Shown here: piece by piece, positions 34,385-44,549 of the stretch | Layout of the letters: every line of letters begins with the position of its first letter | Numbering within the stretch: position 1 is the stretch's first letter | Origin: Rhizobium sp. R635 | Lineage (GTDB): Bacteria; Pseudomonadota; Alphaproteobacteria; Rhizobiales; Rhizobiaceae | Direction of reading: 5' to 3' | DNA length: 64,000 nt | NCBI RefSeq assembly: GCF_002211285.1 | Contig: NZ_LOKX01000020.1 | Location: forward strand, 1 to 64,000 | Notes under the pieces: generated by a model | The model's input: the letters and a program-made list of their open reading frames with translations, nothing else | Told to the model about the DNA's origin: nothing | The model's database searches: none | Translations under genes and position numbers: made by a program

Positions 34385-34437
34385 GTCCCTTTCCTCAGCA
34401 TCGGCCAGGAGAAGGGAAGCGGAGGCGGGCCACACAT

Positions 34438-34602
34438 CTCTTCTCCCCGCTGGGGAGAACGTGCCGGCAGGCGGATGAGGGGGCTGCACGGCACAGCCTT
34501 CATTGCCTTTTGCTTTCACTCAGCACAACAACAAATGTTCTGCCATGCGGCCCCCTCATCCGACCCTACGGGCCACCTTCTCCCCGCTGGGGAGAAGAGG
34601 GA
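34438..34602. repeat. Composite RIME-type element
   Basis: The left copy has CTTCTCCCCGCTGGGGAGAA and GCCGGCAGGCGGATGAGGGG. The inverted right copy has CCCCTCATCCGACCCTACGG and CTTCTCCCCGCTGGGGAGAAG. They face each other across about 65 bp between the Tet(M)-like and alcohol dehydrogenase genes, which are convergent. Confidence 0.7.
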
Positions 34603-34700
34603 GCCAGCCGGACCACGGTCATCCCATATTAGGTTTCCCGTTCTGGCGCGGCCAATCTTGAGGTAAAAAGGCGACCCTCTCGAGCCGCCTTTCATTATCC

Positions 34701-35747
34701 TCAAGCCGCCAGCGAGGCGATGTCGATGACGAAGCGGTAGCGGACGTCGCTTTTCAGGACGCGTTCATAGGCTTCGTTGACCTGGTCGATGTTGATCTTC
34801 TCGATTTCGGAGACGATGTTGTGCTTGCCGCAGAAATCCAGCATTTCCTGGGTTTCCTTGATCGAGCCGATCATCGAGCCGGAGATGCTCTTGCGGCCGG
34901 GAATGATCGCGAAGGCGTGCACGGGGATCGGGTTCTCAGGCGCGCCGACGACCACGAAGGAGCCGTCCACCTTGAGGAGGCCGAGATAGGCGTTCCAGTC
35001 GATCTCGGCGCTGACGGTGCAGATGATGAGATCGAAGGTGCCGGCGAGCTTGGTGAAGGTTTCCGGGTCGTTGGTGGCGTAATATTCCTTGGCGCCGAGC
35101 TTCAGACCGTCTTCCTTCTTGGAAAGGCTCTGGGACAGAACCGTGATATCGGCGCCCATGGCCGAACCCAGCTTGACGCCCATGTGGCCGAGGCCGCCCA
35201 TGCCGACGATCGCGACCTTCTTGCCGGGGCCGGCATTCCAGTGGCGCAGCGGCGAATAGAGCGTGATGCCGGCGCAGAGCAGCGGCGCGGAGGCGTCGAG
35301 CGGCAGGTTGTCCGGGATGGACATGACATAGCCCTCCTTGACGACGATCGAGTCGGAGTAACCGCCCTGCGTCCTCGTCTTGCCGTCGGCTTCGAAGTCA
35401 TTGTAGGTGCCGCTGAGACCCGGCATGTACTGTTCGCGGTCGAGGTCGCGCTCGGCGCAGCCGATGCAGGAATCGACGAAGCAGCCGACGCCGACGCGGT
35501 CGCCGACCTTGAACTTGGTGACGGCCGAACCGACGGCCGTGACGATGCCGGCGATCTCATGGCCGGGCACGATCGGATAGACGGCGTTCTTCCATTCGTT
35601 GCGGACAGTGTGAATGTCCGAATGGCAGATGCCGGCGAACTTGATGTCGATGACGACGTCATCGGGGTTCGGGTTGCGGCGCTCGAAGGTGAAAGGGGTC
35701 AGCGGCTTGGAAGCGTCGGTGGCGGCGTAGCCTCTTGCGATAGGCAT
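34701..35747 (-). CDS. Zinc-dependent NADP alcohol dehydrogenase (YahK/CAD-like)
   Basis: The 348-residue MDR-family dehydrogenase has catalytic zinc ligands C41 ([10 protein letters not shown]), H63-E64 (GHEIAG) and a later cysteine ([13 protein letters not shown]). The Rossmann motif is [14 protein letters not shown]. In the structural zinc loop, C94 and C97 are present but the third and fourth cysteines are R100 and M108 ([15 protein letters not shown]). The start at MPIARGYAA has AAGGAAGG upstream. An AraC regulator is divergent. It probably reduces aldehydes; substrate not known. Confidence 0.92.
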   Translation of the reverse strand: MPIARGYAATDASKPLTPFTFERRNPNPDDVVIDIKFAGICHSDIHTVRNEWKNAVYPIVPGHEIAGIVTAVGSAVTKFKVGDRVGVGCFVDSCIGCAERDLDREQYMPGLSGTYNDFEADGKTRTQGGYSDSIVVKEGYVMSIPDNLPLDASAPLLCAGITLYSPLRHWNAGPGKKVAIVGMGGLGHMGVKLGSAMGADITVLSQSLSKKEDGLKLGAKEYYATNDPETFTKLAGTFDLIICTVSAEIDWNAYLGLLKVDGSFVVVGAPENPIPVHAFAIIPGRKSISGSMIGSIKETQEMLDFCGKHNIVSEIEKINIDQVNEAYERVLKSDVRYRFVIDIASLAA

Positions 35748-35960
35748 GGGAACCTTCCTTTTTCGATTTTTGAGGTGGGGTTGAGCGGGATGACGCACTA
35801 TTGCCCTGAACGCGGCGAGGGAGGTAGAGTGATCCTCCAAGCTTCTTGCACGATCCTGCAAAAATGAGCGGACGGCCCGTTTTCGAAATGCCCGGGCGAA
35901 CCTAGATAGAAGCCACTTCGGATAAGAGCCGTTCAGCAGTCAGACAGAAAGAGTTGCCGC

Positions 35961-36869
35961 ATGACCTTGCCCTTCAGCCCCTATCAGGAAATCGTCGACA
36001 TCGCGATGCGCTTTGCGCCCGGCGACGGTGAGTTCTCGACTGCCATCGGCAATCTTCATGTCAGCCGCCGGTCCAGGCCGAGCGATCCCCTGCACAGCAG
36101 CTACCGGCCCTGTTTCGCCTTCGTGCTGCAAGGGGCCAAAAGCCTGCAGCTCGGCACGGAGCAGATCAGCTACGGCACCGGCGATTATCTCCTGACCTCG
36201 CTCGACCTGCCGGTCGCCTGGCGGGTCACGGAGGCGAGCCCCGAGGTGCCGCATCTCTGTCTCGGGCTGGCAATCGATTCCGAGAAGCTGTTGGAATTGC
36301 TCAGCCGCATCGACGTTCCGCGCCCGGCCGCCCATACCGACGGGCAGCGCGGGATGGTGGTGAACGTCGCGCCGCCGGAGCTGATGGATGCCGCCGTTCG
36401 CCTGCTGCGCTTGCTCGATCGTCCAGGCGATATTCCCGCCATGGCGCCGCTGATCGAGCAGGAAATCCTCTACCGGGTGCTGACCGGGCCGCACGGCGCC
36501 CGGCTGATCAACATCGCCACGGCAGACAGCCACAGCAACAGGATCGCGCGCGCCGTTGCCTGGCTGAAGGAGAATTTCGCGCGGCCGCTGCGCATCGAAG
36601 ACCTTGCCGAGCGGGTCAACATGAGCGTGTCGTCCTTCCATCACCATTTCAAGTCGGTGACGGCAATGACGCCGGTGCAGTATCAGAAGCAGCTTCGCCT
36701 GCATGAGGCGCGCCGGCTGATGCTGGTGGAGCGGCTCGACGCCGGCACGGCCGGCCACCGCGTCGGCTATCAGAGCCCGTCGCAATTCAGCCGCGAATAC
36801 AGCCGCCTCTACGGCGCTTCGCCGGCCCGCGATGTCGACGGCGTGCGCGAGATCATCGCGGCGGAATAG
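35961..36869 (+). CDS. AraC family transcriptional regulator
   Basis: The 302-residue regulator has an AraC_N-type sensory domain (about residues 20-180, RPCFAFVLQGAKSLQLGTEQISYGTGDYLLTSLDLPV). A C-terminal double HTH occupies about 193-290 (IARAVAWLKENFARPLRIEDLAERVNMSVSSFHHHFKSVTAMTPVQYQKQLRLHEARRLM). It is divergent from the alcohol dehydrogenase (213-bp gap), a very common pairing, and most likely activates it. Confidence 0.9.
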   Translation: MTLPFSPYQEIVDIAMRFAPGDGEFSTAIGNLHVSRRSRPSDPLHSSYRPCFAFVLQGAKSLQLGTEQISYGTGDYLLTSLDLPVAWRVTEASPEVPHLCLGLAIDSEKLLELLSRIDVPRPAAHTDGQRGMVVNVAPPELMDAAVRLLRLLDRPGDIPAMAPLIEQEILYRVLTGPHGARLINIATADSHSNRIARAVAWLKENFARPLRIEDLAERVNMSVSSFHHHFKSVTAMTPVQYQKQLRLHEARRLMLVERLDAGTAGHRVGYQSPSQFSREYSRLYGASPARDVDGVREIIAAE

Positions 36870-36962
36870 CGCCGAGGGCACCGGCGTCGGCCGGCCATTA
36901 AAGGATGTTTGACGTTTCCCGGCTAGGCTGGCGCCAACAATCCAGCAGGCACCGCCGTCCGC

Positions 36963-38021
36963 ATGACGCAAGCACCGTTACTTTCCATCGTCGCGCCTTG
37001 TCATAACGAGGAAGAGGGCCTGCGCGAATTCTGCCGCCGCGCCGCCGCTGCCGCGCGGAGCGTCGCGGGCGACGCCTTCGAACTCATTCTCGTCGACGAC
37101 GGCTCGTCGGACGGCACCTGGGAAATCATTTCGGATCTGGCTGCTAATGTGCCTGAGGTGCTCGGGGTTCGCCTCCTGCGCAATCATGGCCACCAGCTGG
37201 CGTCGACGGCGGGACTTTCGGCGTCGCGGGGCGAGCGCGTGCTTCTGATCGACGCCGATCTTCAGGACCCGCCCGAACTGCTGTTGATGATGATGCCGAT
37301 CATGGAGCGCGGCGCCGATGTCGTCTATGGCCAGCGCACGCGCCGCGAGGGCGAAACCTGGTTCAAGCTCGCTTCCGCGTCGCTCTTCTACCGCACGCTC
37401 TCCAGGCTCGCTTCCGTGACCATCCCGCGCGATACCGGCGATTTCCGGCTGATGCGCCGGCGCGTCGTCGATATCCTGCTGGCGATGCCGGAGCGCGATC
37501 GTTTCATCCGCGGCATGGTCAGCTGGATCGGCGGCAGGCAGGTGGCTCTTCCTTACGAACGGGATGCCCGTTTTGCCGGCACGACGAAATATCCGCTGCG
37601 CAAGATGATCAATTTCGCGCTCGATGCGATCACCAGCTTTTCGACGACGCCGCTGCGGATCGCCACATGGCTCGGCATGATCAGCGCCGGTGTGGCGCTC
37701 GCCTTGCTCATCTATACCTTCGTTCGCTGGCTGGAAGGCGAAACGGTCACCGGCTGGTCGTCGATCATGGCTGCCGTCAGCGCCTTCAGCGCCATCCAGC
37801 TGATCTGCATCGGCATCATCGGCGAATATCTCGGCCGTCTGGTGCAGGAGAGCAAAAGGCGGCCGATGTTCATGATAGAGTCCATCCTGCGCGGCAGCGA
37901 GCATGCTGAGTTGCCAACCGCCTTTTCGGAGATGAGCGCGGACGACAAGCGCGCCGCGCTGGATGCGCTCCTGGCGTCCGATAAGCCGCAGCGGCCGCAA
38001 AAGAACAGCCGGATCCGCTGA
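36963..38021 (+). CDS. Family 2 glycosyltransferase (GtrB/ArnC-like)
   Basis: The 352-residue protein has a cytoplasmic GT-A domain (residues 5-230): VAPCHNEEEGLREF, VDDGSSDGTWE, then the DxD region IDADLQDPPELL. Two C-terminal membrane helices follow (about 238-262 and 272-298). This is the layout of polyprenyl-phosphate sugar transferases such as GtrB, ArnC and DPM1, which load a sugar on a lipid carrier. The next gene overlaps it by one base and encodes a polytopic protein that could use the lipid-linked sugar. Confidence 0.9.
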   Translation: MTQAPLLSIVAPCHNEEEGLREFCRRAAAAARSVAGDAFELILVDDGSSDGTWEIISDLAANVPEVLGVRLLRNHGHQLASTAGLSASRGERVLLIDADLQDPPELLLMMMPIMERGADVVYGQRTRREGETWFKLASASLFYRTLSRLASVTIPRDTGDFRLMRRRVVDILLAMPERDRFIRGMVSWIGGRQVALPYERDARFAGTTKYPLRKMINFALDAITSFSTTPLRIATWLGMISAGVALALLIYTFVRWLEGETVTGWSSIMAAVSAFSAIQLICIGIIGEYLGRLVQESKRRPMFMIESILRGSEHAELPTAFSEMSADDKRAALDALLASDKPQRPQKNSRIR

Positions 38022-39703
38022 TGGACCGGATCGCCACGTCCGACGCGGTCGCAGCCATGCCCGATGCATCGGCCGTCAGGCAGGATTCCACCATTGCGAT
38101 CGCCGTATTCGTCGCACTTGCAGCGGCTCTGGTCGTGCTGTTTCCTTTTCCGCCGATCCTTGATTACGCCAATCATTACGCCCGCATCTGGCTGCTTTCC
38201 GGCGGCATTGGCGAACAGCCTTTTCCCGAGATCTATGCGGTCGACTGGAACCGCACCTTCACCAATGTCGGGATCGACCTGCTGGCCGTCTGGGTAGGGC
38301 CGCTCGTCGGCGCCGACAGGCTGGCGCGGGCTTTGCTTTTCCTGGCGATCGTGCTGCCGCCGATGGGGGCGATCGGCCTCCACCGCGCGCTGTTCGGCGG
38401 CCGGCACTATTGGCAGATCGCCATGCTGTCGCTTGCCTGGTGTGCCACGATGATCGGCGGCTTCATCAACTTCCAGATCGGCCTCGGCATGGCCTTGTTC
38501 TTCGCCTGCGCGGATCTGCGGCTGCAGCGCGGCAATCCCGCCATGCTTTTTGCCTGGCGTCTTGCCGCCGCATTGCTGCTGACGGTGATGCACATTTTCT
38601 CGCTCGGCTTTTATATGGCTGTTGTCTGCGGCCTCGAATTTTCCTGGCGCATCGACATATTGCGGTCGAAGGCGGGGTTGGCGAGGCTCGCCGGCCGCCT
38701 GGCGCTGGCGCTTGGCGCCTGCATCCTGCCGCTGCTCGCGCTCTATCTCCGTGCGCCGGCTTTGCCCGATGCCGATAATAACGGCCTTTCCCTCATCTGG
38801 AACGATGGCGTCGTCCTAATCGCCATCAACCTGCTCTCCGCCATCACCACCTATGTGCCAGTGGTGGATATCCTGTTGGTTCTGCCGTTGATCCTCATCT
38901 GCACGCGCGCCGCCCGTGCCGGCGACATCCGCATTCATGCCGGGCTTGCCGTCGCCGCCTGCGGTCTGCTGCTTTTCTCCATAATTTCGCCTCGCCACGT
39001 GCTCGGCACGGGATGGATCAGTTGGCGCTTTCCGATCATGGCGGCGCTCGTTGCCATGGCGATGGTCTGTCCCTTCGCTAATCTCAGGCGCCGCCAGGCG
39101 CTGTTGCTGGCGCTCGTTATCAATCTCGCCGTTTTCGGCCGAACCGGCTGGATCGGCTGGAACTGGTGGCTGGCGCAGAAGGATGTTGCCGCCGTCGAGA
39201 CCGTGCTGAAAAAGGTGCCGGCAGGTGCTGCTGTTCTGCCTCTGGGGCATGATCCCGAGACGGCGAGCAGCCTCGTTCACTCCAACCGGTATTTTTTCGT
39301 GGGAGAGGATACTTTTCGGCATCTGTCGACACTCGCCGTACCCTTCTCGCATGCTTTCGTGCCGACACTCTTCACGGCGAAGGGTAAGCAGCCGCTGTCC
39401 GTTCTGCCACCCTGGTCTGAGGTCGCGGTTCCCGAGGGCAATCTGTTGCCGACCGCTGTGCTTGCGTGTCCGTTAATGATGCAGGAATATCAAGGCTATG
39501 CACCCTATCTATCGGATTGGCGCAGACGTTTCGACTTCGTCCTCGTCGTCAATGCCGATATCCCCGACCGCGCTCTCGGTGCCTTCATGCCGGCGGGGCT
39601 GACACTGATCGAGGATGCCGGTTTCGCCAAGCTTTACGCGATCGATAAGGCAGCGCCGGCGGAGCCTGCTTCCATCCCCGCCGGCTGCGCCGTGGTGTCA
39701 TAG
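38021..39703 (+). CDS. Polytopic membrane protein, unknown function
   Basis: This 560-residue protein has about ten hydrophobic segments in residues 25-385 and a C-terminal soluble part of about 170 residues. The first loop contains DYANHYARIW, an acidic/aromatic start like that of GT-C glycosyltransferases, although no family was recognised. Its ATG overlaps the stop of the upstream glycosyltransferase (TGATG). The context suggests it transfers or handles the sugar that the GtrB-like enzyme puts on the lipid carrier. That role is inferred from context. Confidence 0.75.
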   Translation: MDRIATSDAVAAMPDASAVRQDSTIAIAVFVALAAALVVLFPFPPILDYANHYARIWLLSGGIGEQPFPEIYAVDWNRTFTNVGIDLLAVWVGPLVGADRLARALLFLAIVLPPMGAIGLHRALFGGRHYWQIAMLSLAWCATMIGGFINFQIGLGMALFFACADLRLQRGNPAMLFAWRLAAALLLTVMHIFSLGFYMAVVCGLEFSWRIDILRSKAGLARLAGRLALALGACILPLLALYLRAPALPDADNNGLSLIWNDGVVLIAINLLSAITTYVPVVDILLVLPLILICTRAARAGDIRIHAGLAVAACGLLLFSIISPRHVLGTGWISWRFPIMAALVAMAMVCPFANLRRRQALLLALVINLAVFGRTGWIGWNWWLAQKDVAAVETVLKKVPAGAAVLPLGHDPETASSLVHSNRYFFVGEDTFRHLSTLAVPFSHAFVPTLFTAKGKQPLSVLPPWSEVAVPEGNLLPTAVLACPLMMQEYQGYAPYLSDWRRRFDFVLVVNADIPDRALGAFMPAGLTLIEDAGFAKLYAIDKAAPAEPASIPAGCAVVS

Positions 39704-39748
39704 GGCCAGGGCGTTGCAGCGAAAACGCCGTACTTCTCGCGACCTGTT

Positions 39749-40117
39749 TCAATAGCCGGGCGATTTCAGCGCCTTGTCATTTTGGCATTTGGCGAGTGCC
39801 AACTGGCGGAAGGAGAGGATTTTCGTGATGCGCTCCTTGCCGTCGGTCTCCACGCTCATGCAGGCGCAGGCATAGCCGTAGCTGCCGTTGGTCCTGACGT
39901 AATCGCGCTCGGAGATGTCGGGGATCAGCTCCATGCCTTCCACCGCGTCGGCGTCCTCGCCCTGCGTCATGATCGTCCACATGTTGTCGGCATCCTGCAG
40001 CCACCAGTTGGCCGGCGTCGGATTTTCGATCCAGCCGCAGCGGGTCTCCGCGGCCCGCGCACCGGCTGCGGCGGCAAGGGCTGCGGTCATGAGCGCAGCG
40101 GCTATCCGGTGTTTCAT
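39749..40117 (-). CDS. DUF4087 secreted protein
   Basis: The 122-residue protein has a signal peptide (residues 1-22, ending ARAA). The DUF4087 pattern follows: TRCGWIENPTPANWWLQDADNMWTIMTQGEDADAVEGMELIP with YGYACACMSVETDG and a final cysteine. Function is unknown; it is a small periplasmic protein with four mature cysteines. It lies 21 bp behind the next gene upstream and is probably cotranscribed with it. Confidence 0.8.
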   Translation of the reverse strand: MKHRIAAALMTAALAAAAGARAAETRCGWIENPTPANWWLQDADNMWTIMTQGEDADAVEGMELIPDISERDYVRTNGSYGYACACMSVETDGKERITKILSFRQLALAKCQNDKALKSPGY

Positions 40118-40138
40118 GGCATCTTCCTTCGGCAGCCA

Positions 40139-40597
40139 TCAATTATTGATCGCGATGATCGCCCAATGGCTTTCCTCGCAGGCATTGTCGTCGCAGACCG
40201 CACTCATCCAGACGGCGCCGTTCGCCAGCATGACGCCTTCGCTGCTGACGAAGAGATCCTGATATTGCTGGCGCCCGACGGCGCGGCGGGTCTCCGATGT
40301 GACCAGATCGTCGAAATTATCGACAAAATCCTCGGCATTCTCGATGTCGTAGGTCTCGCCGTTCGCCTTGACGGTCAGCGGATATTCGGCAAGGCCGGCG
40401 ATGGTCTCGGCATCGCCCGCGCGCATCGCCTGGACGAGCTGGCGCAGCGGCCGGTCGAAGCCCGCGGCATCGCCATGCAGCTCCTCGATGCGGTTATAGA
40501 CCTCGTTTTCCGATTGCGCGAAGGCGCGGCCGGCAAGCGGCGTCGTTGCCAGGAGCATTGCTCCGGCGAGCAGAAGGGCAGCGGAAAGGCGCGACAT
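40139..40597 (-). CDS. Secreted protein of unknown function
   Basis: The 152-residue protein has a signal peptide (MSRLSAALLLAGAMLLATTPLAGRAFA, cut after AFA) and an NTF2-like mature part (LRQLVQAMRAGDAETIAGLAEYPLTVKANGETYDIENAEDFVDNFD). Its C-terminus CDDNACEESHWAIIAINN resembles periplasmic proteins that pair with DUF4087. GGAG sits 7 bp before the ATG at 40597. It heads a two-gene unit with the DUF4087 gene. Confidence 0.75.
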   Translation of the reverse strand: MSRLSAALLLAGAMLLATTPLAGRAFAQSENEVYNRIEELHGDAAGFDRPLRQLVQAMRAGDAETIAGLAEYPLTVKANGETYDIENAEDFVDNFDDLVTSETRRAVGRQQYQDLFVSSEGVMLANGAVWMSAVCDDNACEESHWAIIAINN

Positions 40598-40750
40598 GGA
40601 AGGCTCCCCGGCAATGGCGTTCTCTGACACTATGCAATCCCGGTGGGCGCGCGCCTATCCCATTCTGGTGCGGCGCCGACCTTTCCCGTATAAAAATCTG
40701 CCGGGCCTGCTTGACGGCCCGATCGGTTTGCCGCATAAAGCTCACGAACC

Positions 40751-40764
40751 GTACCGTACGGTAC
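40751..40764. promoter_or_regulatory. TetR operator upstream of the TetR-ilvC pair
   Basis: GTACCGTACGGTAC is a perfect 14-bp palindrome, ending 4 bp before the TetR ATG. It sits where a repressor would block transcription or initiation, so autoregulation is likely. No second copy is visible before ilvC. Confidence 0.65.
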
Positions 40765-40768
40765 GTAT

Positions 40769-41434
40769 ATGGGAGCCGTGACCGTGTCCGTCGATACCGC
40801 AGAGCCGAGCGAATTCTCGCCGCGCCAGAACGCCGTTCTGGAGCAGGCGCTGCGGCTGCTCGTCGATGGCGGCGAGAAGGCGCTGACGACCTCGGGTGTG
40901 GCGCGCGCCGCCAATTGCTCGAAGGAAAGCCTCTACAAGTGGTTCGGCGACCGCGATGGTTTGCTGTCTGCGATGATCGCCTATCAGGCGAGCAAGGTGC
41001 GCACCTTCGAACGCAACGGCGAACGGCTGACGGCGACGAGCCTGCACGACCATGTCGTCATCTTCGCGCGGGACCTGCTGGAGGTTCTGGCCGGCGACGT
41101 CTCGCTGGCGCTGAACCGGCTGGCCATCGGCCAGTCTCATCGCGACGGCTCCAAGCTCGGCAAGCTCTTGCTCGAACGCGGCCGCCGCCAGATCGACCGG
41201 CGCGCCATGGCGCTGATCGATGCCGGCAAAAGGGCAGGGCTGCTGCGCTTTGCCGATGCGGACGAAGCCTATCATACGCTTTACGGCCTTGTCGTTTCCG
41301 ACCTGCATGTGCGCATGCTGCTCGGCGAACCCGGCCTCAAGGATACCGCGCGCCAGGCGGAGAGGGCGGTCACCGCCTTCCTCCGGCTTTACGGCACGGA
41401 CAAGGTTCTGGCGGAGATGCCGGTTCTCGGCTGA
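40769..41434 (+). CDS. TetR family transcriptional regulator upstream of ilvC
   Basis: The 221-residue protein has an N-terminal TetR HTH at about residues 20-66 (AVLEQALRLLVDGGEKALTTSGVARAANCSKESLYKWFGDRDGLLSAMIAYQ) and a C-terminal TetR_C domain of the AefR-like kind. It stands 49 bp upstream of ilvC on the same strand, and a palindromic operator abuts its start. It could control ilvC by read-through or sense a pathway metabolite; neither is proven. Confidence 0.9.
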   Translation: MGAVTVSVDTAEPSEFSPRQNAVLEQALRLLVDGGEKALTTSGVARAANCSKESLYKWFGDRDGLLSAMIAYQASKVRTFERNGERLTATSLHDHVVIFARDLLEVLAGDVSLALNRLAIGQSHRDGSKLGKLLLERGRRQIDRRAMALIDAGKRAGLLRFADADEAYHTLYGLVVSDLHVRMLLGEPGLKDTARQAERAVTAFLRLYGTDKVLAEMPVLG

Positions 41435-41447
41435 TCCGCTTTCATGA

Positions 41448-42503
<1,056 letters not shown>

Positions 42504-42528
42504 GCTGTTTCGCTTGAAATAAAACGAG

Positions 42529-42561
42529 GAGGCCGGGGCGAAAGCTTCGGCCTCTTTCTCT
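42529..42561 (+). terminator. Terminator after ilvC
   Basis: GAGGCCG (42529-42535) pairs with CGGCCTC (42548-42554), followed by TTTCTCTTT. It lies 25 bp beyond the ilvC stop, in the gap to the convergent MYG1 gene. Confidence 0.75.
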
Positions 42562-42580
42562 TTGGCGTCGGCGGCCGCGA

Positions 42581-43507
42581 TCAGGCCTTCCCGATGGAGA
42601 CGGCCTCCGCGACCGCAAGCTCGGCCATGGCGAGCGCTGCCTCGCGGGTCCTGGCGGCGGCGATGAAGCGGCCGTTGTGGCAGAAGCTTGCGCCATCGAC
42701 GCCGCAGGCCGCTTCCAGCTCGCCATTGGTCAGGCCCGCCCAGGCGGCCGGCAGATCCGCTCTCAGCTCGAAGCCTTCGTCGGCGCGGCGGATGCCGGTC
42801 ACGCACCAATCCCTTTCGCGCGGGTGGACGACGAAAAGCAGGTGATCGGCGCCCGCTTTCACGATGGCAGGGCGGAAGGGCATGCCCATCGGCAGTTCGA
42901 GAACGCGTCCTTCGCCCGTATTCAGGATCGCCTGATGCACGATGGCTTCGGCCCGCAATTTTGCGGCACTCTGGGCGATCTTCGCCTCGACGAAGCTGCG
43001 GGCGACGGCAAGGGCGGCGTGAAAAGCGCGGTCGTCGGCCTCGGGATGGCGATCGTCGAAAACCGGCTTAAGCGTTTCCAGCAGGGCAGGCAGGGTGAGG
43101 CCGGCGAGCGGCCCGGAGGGGCTGAGCGCGCCGTTGTCCGTCAGGTCGACCGGCAGTACGAAGCTCGCATCGAAGGAGGCATGCACCGCTTCGATATGCT
43201 CTTCGGGAAGGCCTGCCGCCGTCAGATAATCGCGGCCGTAGTGCTTCCAGATCAGTCCGAACGAGCTGTAGGGCTGGCCGTCTTCCCTGAGCGGCGCGCC
43301 GCGCTGATGGTGATCGAAGATTCCCGCCTCGGCATCATAGGCGCCGCCGACATCATAGATGATGCGGTCTTTGCCAGGGCCGATCCATTCCGGCGCGCGG
43401 CTGCGGACGATGCGCGCCTGCGGAAAAAGCCGAGTCAGGATGACGCTCGACAGCAATTCGTCGGCATGGAAGCCACCGGAATGGGTGACGAGGAATTCTG
43501 GGATCAT
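42581..43507 (-). CDS. MYG1 family protein
   Basis: This 308-residue protein of the MYG1 (UPF0160) family has DHH-like metal motifs VTHSGGFHADELLSSVIL at the N-terminus and YDVGGAYDAEAGIFDHHQRG (about residues 51-70). These motifs mark it as a predicted metal-dependent nuclease or phosphoesterase. Eukaryotic MYG1 is an exonuclease of organelle RNA; the bacterial role is unclear. It is monocistronic. Confidence 0.9.
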   Translation of the reverse strand: MIPEFLVTHSGGFHADELLSSVILTRLFPQARIVRSRAPEWIGPGKDRIIYDVGGAYDAEAGIFDHHQRGAPLREDGQPYSSFGLIWKHYGRDYLTAAGLPEEHIEAVHASFDASFVLPVDLTDNGALSPSGPLAGLTLPALLETLKPVFDDRHPEADDRAFHAALAVARSFVEAKIAQSAAKLRAEAIVHQAILNTGEGRVLELPMGMPFRPAIVKAGADHLLFVVHPRERDWCVTGIRRADEGFELRADLPAAWAGLTNGELEAACGVDGASFCHNGRFIAAARTREAALAMAELAVAEAVSIGKA

Positions 43508-43703
43508 GGAAGCTGTGGCCTTGTCGTTTGCGGAGGACCCGCTTGGGTTTGCCTGAGATAGCCGTTGTGAGACGCCATCTCAACCGGTCATTCGTGGCAG
43601 GAGACGGCGCGCTTTACGAAATTGTATAGTTCGGGCGAAGTCCCCGTGAGTTTTCGGGCGCAGGTTTGGTGCCGTCGTAGCCACCAAGTCGAGGCCAGCT
43701 CTC

Positions 43704-44549
43704 ATGAACATGCGCGCCACAGCCGCCGCCATCGTTTCGGCAGTCCATCCCATCAGCCTGCGGATCAACACCTACCTCATCAATCTCGACCGGGCAGAGC
43801 TCCGCAGGTTTCGCATGGAGCGCCTGCTTGCGGAGAGCGGTATCGCCTTCGAGCGGGTGGCGGCCGTCGATGGCGCCGGCATTGCCCTGCCGCGCCGTGA
43901 TTTCGACGGGCAATCCTATCTGCGCAGGCATGGGCGCAGACCGAATCCTTTCGAGATCGGCTGCTATCTCAGCCATGTCGAGTGCGCGAGGAGGTTCCTC
44001 GCCAGCGAGGGCGAATTCGCTCTCATTCTCGAAGACGATCTCGATTTCGACGACGACTTCGCCGAGGTGCTTGCCGCGGCCGTCGAGCACAGCGGTTCCT
44101 GGGATGTATTGCGTCTTTCCACCGTGAACTCAGGGCGCAAGCATCGGGTGGAGCCGCTCACCGCATCGCGCTCGCTGGCGATCGCGCTCACCCGCGAGAA
44201 AGGATCGGGCGCTTATCTCATCAATCGCAAGGCCGCCGGCTGGATTGCCGATGCGCTCGTTCCCATGCGGCTGCCCTACGATCTCGCGCTCGATCTCGAA
44301 TTCGACGAGGGGCTGCAGGCCTGTTTCGTCGATCCGGTTCCGGTGAGCCAGCGGGCGGATGCGCATTCACAGATACAGGCAGGGCTCTCGACCTACCGCC
44401 TTGGCCGCCGCCGGCCGTGGAGCGTCCTGCCGTATCGCGCGGCGGCTGAAGTGCGCCGGTTCGCGGCCCGCTTCAGCCGACTGGCGGGGTGGAGGATGAG
44501 AGGCTGGAAAGATGCGCCTGCAGCAGCGGGAAGCCTATCGAAACGGTGA
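43704..44549 (+). CDS. Family 25 glycosyltransferase (LOS type)
   Basis: The 281-residue GT25 protein shows INTYLINLDRAELRRFRMERLLAESGIAFERVAAVDG (residues 22-58), NPFEIGCYLSHVECARRFL, the DxD-like LILEDDLDFDDDF, and SGAYLINRKAAGWI. The family transfers galactose to lipooligosaccharide cores in Gram-negatives. The last 77 bp are antisense to the end of the sensor kinase gene. No other LPS genes are adjacent. Confidence 0.88.
   Translation: MNMRATAAAIVSAVHPISLRINTYLINLDRAELRRFRMERLLAESGIAFERVAAVDGAGIALPRRDFDGQSYLRRHGRRPNPFEIGCYLSHVECARRFLASEGEFALILEDDLDFDDDFAEVLAAAVEHSGSWDVLRLSTVNSGRKHRVEPLTASRSLAIALTREKGSGAYLINRKAAGWIADALVPMRLPYDLALDLEFDEGLQACFVDPVPVSQRADAHSQIQAGLSTYRLGRRRPWSVLPYRAAAEVRRFAARFSRLAGWRMRGWKDAPAAAGSLSKR

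Noticed and set aside
34438..34602. Composite element as an insertion sequence next to the Tet(M)-like gene
   Set aside because: There is no transposase frame, and the same element occurs at several unrelated gaps, so it is a dispersed intergenic repeat.
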